Source of the DNA: Pseudanabaena cinerea FACHB-1277
GTDB taxonomy: Bacteria > Cyanobacteriota > Cyanobacteriia > Pseudanabaenales > Pseudanabaenaceae
Assembly: GCF_014696345.1 (NCBI RefSeq)
Contig: NZ_JACJPY010000004.1
Coordinates: 23,517-87,516 of the forward strand
DNA: 64,000 nt
Direction: 5' to 3'
Positions within the stretch are counted from its first letter, which is position 1, and each line of letters begins with the position of its first letter. The position numbers were made by a program, and so were the translations under genes. Shown here piece after piece: positions 46,107-55,307 of this stretch. Under the pieces are notes generated by a model. The model saw nothing but the letters and a program-made list of their open reading frames with translations. It was not told where the DNA came from and did no database searches.

Positions 46107-47936
46107 ATGACCTTTACGCAAAGACAAACTTCCCCCTTTAATCCCACAGAAAACACCCGCACGATGGGCAAAGGAATGCGGGCAGCCATTTTATTTTTGC
46201 TAAGCGTTGTGGTGTTGCTAGGACTTTTGGGGGGCAGACTATTTTACTTGCAACTAATTGAGGGCGATCGCAACCAACAGTTAGCCGAAAATAATCGCAT
46301 CAGGCTGATTGCCAAACCCCCAGAGCGTGGTCGCCTATTTGATCGCAAGGGCAATATTCTCGCCTCTAGCCGCCTTGCCCATGTGGTATATCTCTGGCCG
46401 ATCGCCCAGCCCAAAGAAAAATGGCAGCCAATTATTCAACGCCTATCCGAGGTCATCGGTATCCCCGCACAAACGATCCTTGCCAAACTAGAGCAGGAAG
46501 GCTATAACTCGCCAAATCTCGTGCGTGTTTCCTCAGCCATTAGTCCCAAGATCGTGACCGCACTATTAGAGCATAGCCGTGAGCTATCGGGTGTACAGGT
46601 AGAGCCAGAAGCAGTCCGATACTATCCCAATGGGGACATCGCCGCCCATGTACTGGGCTATACAGGCGAAATTACCGCCGAAGAATTGCCAGAACTGCGC
46701 GAAAAAGGCTATCGTCCTGGCGATGTACTAGGCAAGGCAGGGCTAGAATATGCCTTTGAAAAAATGCTGCGTGGCGAATGGGGAGGGCAGCAGGTAGAGG
46801 TGGATGCCTTTGGGAAGGTGTTGCGAATTCTAGGTCAGAAACCGCCCTTAGCAGGAAATGCCGTGAAGCTTACCATCGACCTTGATCTGCAAAAAGCTGT
46901 GGAAAATATTCTCGGCGATCGCCAAGGGGGAGTTGTCGCCATGAACCCTAATAATGGCGAAATCTTGGCAATGGTTAGCCATCCTGCCTTTGATCCCAAC
47001 CTCTTCTCAGGCAAAATTTCTGAAGCGGCATGGCAACGGTTGCAAGAAAAGGATCACCCCTTTGTGAACCGTGTCCTGCAAGTTTATCCGCCTGCCAGTA
47101 CTTTCAAAGTTGTCACCATGGCGGCGGCTCTGGAAAGCAAATCCTATAGTCCTAACGATGTTCTGCCCACCTATCCATACTTAGATCTAGGCGGCTTCCA
47201 ATTTTGGGATCACAATAAAGCAGGCTTCGGCACAATTGGCTTTTATGAAGCAATGGCCTATAGCAGCAACACCTTTTTTGGGCAGGTGGGAATGCGGATC
47301 GGAGAAAAAAACATAGCCGAATGGTCTCATAAGTTTGGCTATGGCGAATATTCAGGAATTGAGTTAAAGGCTGAGGAAACTAAAGGCACTGTGCCAGATC
47401 CTGCGTGGAAACAAAAGGTGATCGGCGAACCTTGGTATATTGGCAATACGGTAAATATGTCCATCGGTCAGGGAGATGTGCAGGCAAATTTGTTGCAAGT
47501 GGGGATGATGACCGCCAGTGTCGCCAATGGTGGTTTTAAGATCAGACCGCATCTCATGCTAGAGGATAATGATGCGAAGGAATGGCGACAGTCATTAAAT
47601 ATTTCGCCCACAAATTTAGCTGCACTCCAAAAATCCCTCAGAGCCGTTTTTGAGTTTGGTACAGCTTCATCTCTAAGTGTGGCAGATGTCACGATGGCGG
47701 GCAAATCGGGGACAGCCGAAGATCCACCACGTCCTAACCATGCTTGGTTTACCCTCTATGCTCCATATGAGAAGCCTGAGATAGTGGTGACAGCCTTTGC
47801 CGAAAATGCTGGAGGTGGAGGTGGTAGCGCGATCGCTGCGCCATTAGCGGTACAAACCGTTGAGGCATACATGAAAGTCAAAAAGCAACCCAATGCACCG
47901 AATAATCCCTCAATCTCCACCCCAGTCCCAAACTAA
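46107..47936 (+). CDS. mrdA: penicillin-binding protein 2
   Basis: YPPASTFKVVTMAAAL (SxxK), SSN-type motif, AGKSGTAEDP (KSGT). Confidence 0.94.
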   Translation: MTFTQRQTSPFNPTENTRTMGKGMRAAILFLLSVVVLLGLLGGRLFYLQLIEGDRNQQLAENNRIRLIAKPPERGRLFDRKGNILASSRLAHVVYLWPIAQPKEKWQPIIQRLSEVIGIPAQTILAKLEQEGYNSPNLVRVSSAISPKIVTALLEHSRELSGVQVEPEAVRYYPNGDIAAHVLGYTGEITAEELPELREKGYRPGDVLGKAGLEYAFEKMLRGEWGGQQVEVDAFGKVLRILGQKPPLAGNAVKLTIDLDLQKAVENILGDRQGGVVAMNPNNGEILAMVSHPAFDPNLFSGKISEAAWQRLQEKDHPFVNRVLQVYPPASTFKVVTMAAALESKSYSPNDVLPTYPYLDLGGFQFWDHNKAGFGTIGFYEAMAYSSNTFFGQVGMRIGEKNIAEWSHKFGYGEYSGIELKAEETKGTVPDPAWKQKVIGEPWYIGNTVNMSIGQGDVQANLLQVGMMTASVANGGFKIRPHLMLEDNDAKEWRQSLNISPTNLAALQKSLRAVFEFGTASSLSVADVTMAGKSGTAEDPPRPNHAWFTLYAPYEKPEIVVTAFAENAGGGGGSAIAAPLAVQTVEAYMKVKKQPNAPNNPSISTPVPN

Positions 47937-48105
47937 AAGATAGGGGTTGGCGATCGCTGCGGAGATTTACGCTCTAGCTCTGCTTTTGTCTACATTTGCC
48001 TGTTTTTGCCTGTTTGGTTAGCCTTGTGGTTTTTAGGTTTGCATCAATCACCTGATACAATCAACATACAGAATTTATCTATGTAATAAAGAACGTCTCG
48101 GAAAT

Positions 48106-49896
48106 ATGCGCCTATCTCAAATGCTCTGGGTTACGCTGCGGGAAGATCCTGCCGAAGCCGAATTGCCAAGCCACAAATTGCTTTTGCGTGCGGGTTATAT
48201 CAGACGTATTGGTTCAGGTCTGTATGCCTATTTGCCCTTGATGTGGCGAGTCTTGCAAAAGATTTCGGCGATCGTGCGTGAAGAGATGGATGCAACGGGG
48301 GCGCAGGAATGTCTATTGACGCAGTTGCAACCTGCGGAGCTATGGCAAGAATCGGGACGTTGGGATACTTACACCAAAGCCGAAGGGATCATGTTTGCCA
48401 TGACCGATCGCGCTAATCGGGAGGTGGGTTTGGGTCCCACCCATGAGGAAGTAATTACGGCGATCGCGAGGGATGCAATCCGTTCCTATCGTCAACTGCC
48501 CCAACATCTCTATCAAATTCAAACGAAGTTCCGTGACGAAATTCGCCCAAGGTTTGGATTGATGCGCGGTCGCGAATTTATCATGAAGGATGGCTATTCT
48601 TTCCATGTCAATGAAGAGAGTCTTAAGGAAACTTACTACGCCATGGATCGCGCCTATCGCAAAATGTTCGATCGCTGCGGTTTGAAATTTCGAGCAGTGG
48701 AAGCAGATTCAGGGGCGATCGGTGGTTCGGGTTCTCAAGAGTTTATGGTACTAGCGGAAGCGGGAGAGGATGATATTCTCTTTACTGAAGATGGTAGATA
48801 TGCCGCCAATGTGGAAAAGGCGGTATCAATTCCCCCTGAAGCCGTTGCTTCCCATTTTGATAAATTTGAGAAATTGCATACACCCAAAGCTAATACGATT
48901 GAGTCGGTGTGCAAAATGCTGAAATGCAGTCCCACTCAAGTTGTGAAGCAGGTTCTTTATCAAGTCACCTATGACAACGGGATGGCGGTGTTGGTGTTGG
49001 TGAGCATTCGTGGCGATCGCGATGTCAATGAAGTGAAGTTGCAGAATGAATTGGTTAAAGTCGCGGCAAATTATGGTGGCAAAGCGGTGATTAACCTGCA
49101 AGTTGCCGATGCTGAATCGCAACAAAAATGGGCGCATTCCCAACTGCCTCTCGGTTACATTGCACCCGATCTTGCCGATAGTTATATCGATCAAGTCAAG
49201 GACTTTGCGCCCAAGTTTTTACGCCTAGCCGATCGCACCGTTGCCGAATTACATAATTTCGTAACTGGAGCCAATGAAGCGGATTATCACGTTGTCGGTG
49301 CAAATTGGGCTAAGGAATTCCCATTGCCAACGGTGGTCAATCTCGATAAAGCTCAGGCAGGCGATCGCGCTCTTCACGATCCCACGCAAATCCTGCAAAC
49401 CGCCAGAGGCATCGAAGTTGGTCACATCTTCCAATTGGGAACCAAATATTCCCAAGCAATGAAAGCCACTTTCACCAATGAACAGGGTGAAGAACTTCCT
49501 TTGGTAATGGGTTGCTATGGCTTAGGTGTGTCCCGTCTTGCTCAAGCGGCAGTGGAACAGTCCCATGATAAGGATGGCATCATTTGGAATAAGGCGATCG
49601 CCCCTTACCATGTGATCGTGACAGTTCCCAATATCGCCGACACCAAGCAAATAGAAGTTGCCGAAAGCCTTTACCATGCTCTGCAAGTTGCCAAAATTGA
49701 AGTGTTGCTAGATGATCGCGATGAACGCGCTGGCGTTAAGTTCAAAGATGCTGACTTGGTTGGTATTCCCTATCGCGTGGTCACAGGCAAGGCGATCGCT
49801 GATGGCAAAGTGGAAATCGTCAATCGGGCAACTAAAGTAGCGACCTTGGTGGCGATCGCCAATGTGGTGGAATATTTGCAGCAGGAACTTAGTTAA
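48106..49896 (+). CDS. proS: prolyl-tRNA synthetase (bacterial type)
   Basis: [45 protein letters not shown]; YbaK insert; [19 protein letters not shown]. Confidence 0.97.
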   Translation: MRLSQMLWVTLREDPAEAELPSHKLLLRAGYIRRIGSGLYAYLPLMWRVLQKISAIVREEMDATGAQECLLTQLQPAELWQESGRWDTYTKAEGIMFAMTDRANREVGLGPTHEEVITAIARDAIRSYRQLPQHLYQIQTKFRDEIRPRFGLMRGREFIMKDGYSFHVNEESLKETYYAMDRAYRKMFDRCGLKFRAVEADSGAIGGSGSQEFMVLAEAGEDDILFTEDGRYAANVEKAVSIPPEAVASHFDKFEKLHTPKANTIESVCKMLKCSPTQVVKQVLYQVTYDNGMAVLVLVSIRGDRDVNEVKLQNELVKVAANYGGKAVINLQVADAESQQKWAHSQLPLGYIAPDLADSYIDQVKDFAPKFLRLADRTVAELHNFVTGANEADYHVVGANWAKEFPLPTVVNLDKAQAGDRALHDPTQILQTARGIEVGHIFQLGTKYSQAMKATFTNEQGEELPLVMGCYGLGVSRLAQAAVEQSHDKDGIIWNKAIAPYHVIVTVPNIADTKQIEVAESLYHALQVAKIEVLLDDRDERAGVKFKDADLVGIPYRVVTGKAIADGKVEIVNRATKVATLVAIANVVEYLQQELS

Positions 49897-49947
49897 AATA
49901 GCAATGATTTCGCCATTTACAAACCACGAGTTCAATAATTCAGAAAT

Positions 49948-50547
49948 ATGGAAAAGCCAGCAGTCACCGATCATGACATCCATCCTCTACTTGCAAATCG
50001 CTGGAGTCCTCGCGCCTTTGACAGCAAGTTAGTTGCACCTGAAAAACTAGCCCAATTATTTGAGGCCGCCCGATGGTCAGCATCCTGTTTTAATGATCAA
50101 CCTTGGGTATTTATAGTGGCAACCAAAGACGATACGATCAACTATCAAAAAATGTTGGATTGCCTAGTTCCCTTTAACGTGGCTTGGGCGCAGGCTGCTC
50201 CTGTATTGATCTTGGCGATCGCCCAAAAGCACTTTAAGCACAATGGCAAGCCCAATGCTTGGGGCGAATATGATGCAGGGCAAGCCACCGCAAATTTAGT
50301 ATGCCAAGCCACCGCCCTTGGATTATTCGCGCACCAAATGGGCGGTTTTGATGCTGATAAAGCGATCGCCACCTTCCATATTCCCGATACGGCGAAACCA
50401 ATGGCAGCGATCGCGATCGGCTATGCAGGGGAAGTTAGTAATCTCCCCATTGACCTGCAAGAAAAGGAAACCACGCCCCGTGTGCGTCAGCCCCTATCCA
50501 GTTTTGTCTTCACAGGCGATTGGCAACAGACCGCAGATTTTGTTTAA
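49948..50547 (+). CDS. nitroreductase family protein
   Basis: HPLLANRWSPRAFDSKLV...FEAARWSASCFNDQPWVFIVA. Confidence 0.93.
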   Translation: MEKPAVTDHDIHPLLANRWSPRAFDSKLVAPEKLAQLFEAARWSASCFNDQPWVFIVATKDDTINYQKMLDCLVPFNVAWAQAAPVLILAIAQKHFKHNGKPNAWGEYDAGQATANLVCQATALGLFAHQMGGFDADKAIATFHIPDTAKPMAAIAIGYAGEVSNLPIDLQEKETTPRVRQPLSSFVFTGDWQQTADFV

Positions 50548-50603
50548 ATCAAAAGCTTATGCCGTCCCCTTAGTGGGCGGCATAGACCCTTGGACTGCAA
50601 AAA

Positions 50604-51983
50604 TCAAAAAATACCTGCGGATTCATAAAGGCGGCGGATGAGAGCGATAATTTTGCGATCATAAAGCGGATCGATCGCCCACCGTCCTGTTAACTGATTT
50701 AAATAGGGAGCAGTTCCCCGCGCAATCAAATTAAACCTCGGTGCAACCACAGGTTGAAACAATGGCGCGGCACAGGCATAGGCTTTGAGTTGCTGGATAT
50801 GCGCCCTCACCCCCGTGCGTTGATTATCAAAGCTTGCCCCCAGCACATTAGCGATCGCGATCGCTGTTCCTAGGTTTGCAAAATTGTTTTGCGCGGGATC
50901 AATCCCCTTCCCAAACCGCAAAAAGTCAGTTTCCACACACATTTGACAGAATGCCACATCGTGATTTACCCCCTCAATTTCTGCCTCTTCACGATATAAA
51001 AGCGGCAATTCGCCATAATTAATCAAGGACACCTCATTATTATTTTTGAGAAACATCATCAGTTGCACTTCCGACGCATTGCCCAAACCCATAATCTGAT
51101 CGATCTGTCCCGCAAAAACCTTAAAAAGCGTTTTGAGATAGAGGGTGCGGGTGGCGCTATCCCAAGAAACAGCAGTATTTAACTCACGCAAAGCGATCGC
51201 CTGCACATAGACAATACCTTGATATTGCATTCGACAAGATAAAGGAATCTGGCTAGGATCGAAGCCCAAACGATCAACCAAATCCACAGGCACAAATACA
51301 TTACCCGAAACTAAAATCCCCCGTTCAGGATAGCCCTGCCCATTGAGATTAATATTTGTCTCTGGATAGGTAATTATTTTATTGCCTTGAGTCATGGGGC
51401 TGAAGACAGGAATTGTTGTGGCAGTTTCATGGAGCCATGATTGCAAACCATCGGCAATCCCAATCACATAGTCTCTGCGCCGCGTTTGCATTAATAAACG
51501 TTCAGATGCACTATTCGCAAAATTTAGCTCCAAAACAACCGAAGGAATCGAAACCTGTCGACAAAAACTCAGGCTACCCAGACAGGCGATCGTATCCGCC
51601 TTAGCCCCACGATTGGCAATTTCGGGAACCCGTTTTGTAAGGGCGTTGGTAATGATTTCTGCCTGACGTTTGCGTAAAGCATTGTGGGTAATGTAATAGG
51701 CAGTTGCCCCGCGCAATTCTGGCACTTTCACCACATCCACATTAAGCAAAATCGCAATGTCTTGGCGACCTGCCCTCAGATTAATCCAGTCGATCGCCTC
51801 CTGCAAATTTAAATCATCACTAGGTGCAGCGATCGCTATTCCCCGCGATCGCAACTCCGCAATCAGCAAATCCCTTGTTGCCATCAGCTCCGCAACTTCC
51901 ATCATTGCCCCTGCCCCATCGTTCAGGTCACGAAAGACTCCTTCAAAACCACTGTGACCTGCGGAAATAAATATCTTGCCCAT
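50604..51983 (-). CDS. N-acetylmuramoyl-L-alanine amidase with C-terminal glucosaminidase-like domain
   Basis: N-term MGKIFISAGHSG...LELNFANSASE (amidase_3); C-term HDVAFCQMCVETDFLRFGKGIDPAQNNFANLGT (glucosaminidase). Confidence 0.85.
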   Translation of the reverse strand: MGKIFISAGHSGFEGVFRDLNDGAGAMMEVAELMATRDLLIAELRSRGIAIAAPSDDLNLQEAIDWINLRAGRQDIAILLNVDVVKVPELRGATAYYITHNALRKRQAEIITNALTKRVPEIANRGAKADTIACLGSLSFCRQVSIPSVVLELNFANSASERLLMQTRRRDYVIGIADGLQSWLHETATTIPVFSPMTQGNKIITYPETNINLNGQGYPERGILVSGNVFVPVDLVDRLGFDPSQIPLSCRMQYQGIVYVQAIALRELNTAVSWDSATRTLYLKTLFKVFAGQIDQIMGLGNASEVQLMMFLKNNNEVSLINYGELPLLYREEAEIEGVNHDVAFCQMCVETDFLRFGKGIDPAQNNFANLGTAIAIANVLGASFDNQRTGVRAHIQQLKAYACAAPLFQPVVAPRFNLIARGTAPYLNQLTGRWAIDPLYDRKIIALIRRLYESAGIF

Positions 51984-52231
51984 ATGTGTAGATAAATGCA
52001 GTGCAGCCAGTAAAAATTCATCGACAGTCTAACAGCTTTTTGCCCTGAATTAAAATCTAACCCAAGAAATGAGAGGAAGACTTCTTGCAGTCCTAGCAAA
52101 GCCCAGCTTTCCAAAAATGCTCTTTATCCTCCCCCCGCTTCAATGGTCAGTAATGGCGATACAATTTTAAGAACCAAATAATTTGCCGCCGCTCCCATTA
52201 TGGTGACATCCTGTTGTGAAGCCCCTATCTC

Positions 52232-52636
52232 ATGAAAAAAAGAATTAATCTCACCTTTCCCAAACGGGCAATTAGTATCCCCATCACCTATCGACTCGCC
52301 AAGGATTTTAATATTGCCGCCAATATCATTCGCGCCCAAGTCGCCCCCAATAAAGTCGGCAAAATGGTACTAGAACTATCAGGAGATATCGATCAACTGG
52401 AAGAGGCGATGGAATGGATGCGATCGCAAGATATTGAGGTTTCACAACATGGTCGCGAAATTGTCATTGATGATATGGTCTGCGTTGACTGTGGCTTATG
52501 CACAGGAGTATGTCCCACCGAATCCCTTACCCTCGATCCTAAAACCTTTCAACTCAATTTTTTGCGATCGCGCTGTGTCGTATGTGAGCAATGTGTCACC
52601 GCCTGCCCCGTCAATGCGATCGCGGTCAACTTGTAA
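52232..52636 (+). CDS. NIL domain + 4Fe-4S ferredoxin protein
   Basis: CVDCGLCTGVCPTESL and CVVCEQCVTACPVNAI cluster motifs after a NIL domain. Confidence 0.94.
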   Translation: MKKRINLTFPKRAISIPITYRLAKDFNIAANIIRAQVAPNKVGKMVLELSGDIDQLEEAMEWMRSQDIEVSQHGREIVIDDMVCVDCGLCTGVCPTESLTLDPKTFQLNFLRSRCVVCEQCVTACPVNAIAVNL

Positions 52637-52800
52637 ATGACTGCATACTAAAAATGGCTACGTCATTCCTTAACTTGGTCCAGGGGTTTTGAGTTTTCAT
52701 TTTGCCGTAGACAAAACGAAAAACGCTATATAATGTAATGATACAAAAAGTAACAATTTTTCACAAATCGTTTAACCAATTAAACTTTGAGCTATAACTC

Positions 52801-53547
52801 ATGAACTTTGAGTTCTTTTCACTAGACACTATCCAAGAGTGGATTCAGCAATATGGATACTGGATCGTATTTTTGGGCATTATGCTGGAAAATGCTGGCA
52901 TCCCATTACCAGGTGAAACCATCACCCTAGTTGGCGGTTTTCTCGCTGGCAATGACGAATTACGCTATTCACTGGTTTTACTATGTGCAGTTGCGGGGGC
53001 AATCTTGGGCGATAGCCTTGGTTACTGGCTAGGGCGTTGGGGTGGTTTAGCTGCCTTAGAGAAAATTGGTAAACTATTCCGAATGCCCAGCGATGAGATT
53101 GAACTGGCAAGGGAGAAATTTCGCGGAAGTGGCGATCGCGCAGTTTTTTTTGGCAGATTTGTCGCCATCCTTCGTATTTTTGCAGGACCAATGGCAGGTT
53201 TATCGGGAATGCCTTACCCAAGATTCTTATTTTTTAATGCTTCAGGGGCATTAGTCTGGGGACTAGCCACCACTGGTGTTGCTTACTATGCAGGTAAACT
53301 TATTCCCCTAGAGTCCCTAGTCTCAGGGGTGGTCAAGATAAGCACCATCGCTTTGATACTAGTAGGACTATGGTTTGTCGTTCCCCGCGCCTTTCTATGG
53401 CTCAAGCAAAAATATCCAATTCATAATGACCTCTCACCGCAGCAACATACCATCTCTGCTAACCCCATACCCGTTGCCGCCCATGATTGCTTACAGTCGC
53501 CTTCACATACCAATGCACAAGAATGTGAGGATACGCTTGTGAGCTAA
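52801..53547 (+). CDS. DedA family membrane protein
   Basis: ENAGIPLPGETITLVGGFLAG; FFGRFVAILRIFAGPMAGLSGMPYPRF. Confidence 0.94.
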   Translation: MNFEFFSLDTIQEWIQQYGYWIVFLGIMLENAGIPLPGETITLVGGFLAGNDELRYSLVLLCAVAGAILGDSLGYWLGRWGGLAALEKIGKLFRMPSDEIELAREKFRGSGDRAVFFGRFVAILRIFAGPMAGLSGMPYPRFLFFNASGALVWGLATTGVAYYAGKLIPLESLVSGVVKISTIALILVGLWFVVPRAFLWLKQKYPIHNDLSPQQHTISANPIPVAAHDCLQSPSHTNAQECEDTLVS

Positions 53548-53570
53548 AAAGATAAATATCCAAAAACCTT

Positions 53571-53596
53571 AAAAGCGTGGCTTGCGCCACGCTTTT
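53571..53596. terminator. hairpin terminator between dedA and tRNA-Ser
   Basis: AAAAGCGTGGCTTGCGCCACGCTTTT. Confidence 0.75.
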
Positions 53597-53607
53597 AAAG
53601 CTTTTTA

Positions 53608-53692
53608 CGGAGAGAGAGGGATTCGAACCCTCGGTTGCTTTCACAACATTCGATTTCAAGTCGAACGCATTCGACCACTCTGCCATCTCTCC
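53608..53692 (-). tRNA. tRNA-Ser (anticodon TGA)
   Basis: GGAGAGATGGCAGAGTGGTCGAATGCGTTCGACTTGAAATCGAATGTTGTGAAAGCAACCGAGGGTTCGAATCCCTCTCTCTCC; long variable arm, CTTGAAA anticodon loop, G discriminator. Confidence 0.95.
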
Positions 53693-53796
53693 AAATATTG
53701 CGATCATGATTATACACAAGATTACACCAAATTAATAAATGACATAACCATTTCTTGATTAAAAAAACCTTGCAAAGTTGGGTTTTCAATTCCCCC

Positions 53797-53832
53797 AAAA
53801 GAGGGGCAGCGCTTCGCACTGCCCCTCTTTTT
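53797..53832. repeat. strong palindrome/terminator-like hairpin
   Basis: AAAAGAGGGGCAGCGCTTCGCACTGCCCCTCTTTT. Confidence 0.75.
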
Positions 53833-53895
53833 TAAGAAAGTACTGCAATCGCAGAGTATAAAATAGCTTGGTCGCTTTGTACTCTGCGATGATTT

Positions 53896-55098
53896 CTAAG
53901 CTTTAACTGCCGACATCGACAAAGTGTAATAGCCAAGCTGATTAGGAACTCTCTCCCACTTGCCATCTAGCTTGCCCTTGGAAAGATTCTTGGTCACGCG
54001 ATCCTTAGCTTGACGGAAGTTTTCCATCGATAGATCGCCATACAGAGCCTTGACCACACTATCGGCATTCACAAATTCACCTTTGCGTTCTTGCAGGACT
54101 TTTTCGATCGCATCGGTGAGCGTATTACCATGATAAAGTGGGCGCATCACCAATGAACTCATCCGACCAGAGCGCTTAGGTTGTTCAGATTTGGGGGCAT
54201 CTTCAGCTTTACGGGCATTCACCTTAGAGGCTTTAGTTGGTTTAGGTTCGGTTACATATTTAGGTGCTGAAGCCGTTACCTTTGGTTCCTTGGGAGTCTT
54301 GAGTGCCTTAGGAGTTTTAGGAGCCTTGGGGGCTTTAGGCTCTTTGACTGCCTTATTAGCTTCTGTCTTTACAGAAGCTGCCCTGCCACGCTTGATCGTT
54401 GAAGTGGGAATAATCTTGAGATCTGCAAGGGAGATTGTGTAGTAACCCAATTGACTAGGAACACGATTCCATATACCTTCACCCTTGCCCTTAGAAAGGT
54501 TTTTTGTCACCCTTTCCTTTGCGATCCGAAACACTGGCTCAGTAACTTCTCCATACAGGATATTAACCACATCATCAGCATTAACCGCCTGTCCAAGCCT
54601 TTCCTTCAAAACCTTTTCGATCGCTTCTGTTAGGGTTAGCCCCTCATAGGCTGGACGCATTGCCAAAGAACCACGGCGATGACCTCTTCCTCTACCTTTG
54701 CCAGTAGTGACAGGCTCAGGAGCAGCAACGAAGGAGGGAGTGGCCACAGCTTTTGGTTTGCGACCTCTAGTGGGAGCCACCTCTGCTGATACCACTGGAG
54801 GGATGGCAACAATGGGTGCGGCAACGGGTGCTGTAACGGGTGTGGCAACGGGTGCGGCAACGGGTGCGGCAACGGGAACGACAACTTCCTTCTTTTTGGC
54901 TTTGGGGGCAGGTTCGCCACTAGGCAAGCTTCCTAGCAATGCTTCGACATGAGCCAGTTGGGTACGTGCCTGAGCCACTTTGTCTTCATATTCGGCGAGA
55001 AAACCTTGCAAATGGGTCTGCAAAGCAATCAAGGAAGCACTAAAGCTCTCTGGCTGTAGTGCGACAGGTAAATCTATGGTCATATTGGGAAATTCCAA
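53896..55098 (-). CDS. protein with two copies of a ~75-aa basic domain and Ala/Pro/Lys-rich linkers
   Basis: SLAMRPAYEGLTLTEAIEKVLKERLGQAVNADDVVNILYGEV...NRVPSQLGYYTISL and SLVMRPLYHGNTLTDAIEKVLQERKGEFVNADSVVKALYGDL...ERVPNQLGYYTLSM. Confidence 0.85.
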   Translation of the reverse strand: MEFPNMTIDLPVALQPESFSASLIALQTHLQGFLAEYEDKVAQARTQLAHVEALLGSLPSGEPAPKAKKKEVVVPVAAPVAAPVATPVTAPVAAPIVAIPPVVSAEVAPTRGRKPKAVATPSFVAAPEPVTTGKGRGRGHRRGSLAMRPAYEGLTLTEAIEKVLKERLGQAVNADDVVNILYGEVTEPVFRIAKERVTKNLSKGKGEGIWNRVPSQLGYYTISLADLKIIPTSTIKRGRAASVKTEANKAVKEPKAPKAPKTPKALKTPKEPKVTASAPKYVTEPKPTKASKVNARKAEDAPKSEQPKRSGRMSSLVMRPLYHGNTLTDAIEKVLQERKGEFVNADSVVKALYGDLSMENFRQAKDRVTKNLSKGKLDGKWERVPNQLGYYTLSMSAVKA

Positions 55099-55307
55099 AA
55101 GCTAATAATAGTTTGTGATTTTGATTAGTTTTTTCCTCATGGTTTTGCTTATGATGGAAATAAACTCATGATTCCGTTCTATCACGTTTTGAGAGAACTC
55201 GCAATAGTTTAGAAAGAATTCTCGCTGATCATCCGTTGGTGCCAAGCAGAATATGAGAGATTTTTGAAAACCTTGTAAAATAAGCCTTTCAAAAGTCCCT
55301 CAATTTT

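Noticed and set aside
53459-53819. Minus-strand ORFs across the tRNA-Ser
   Set aside because: They overlap a clear tRNA gene and terminator hairpins.
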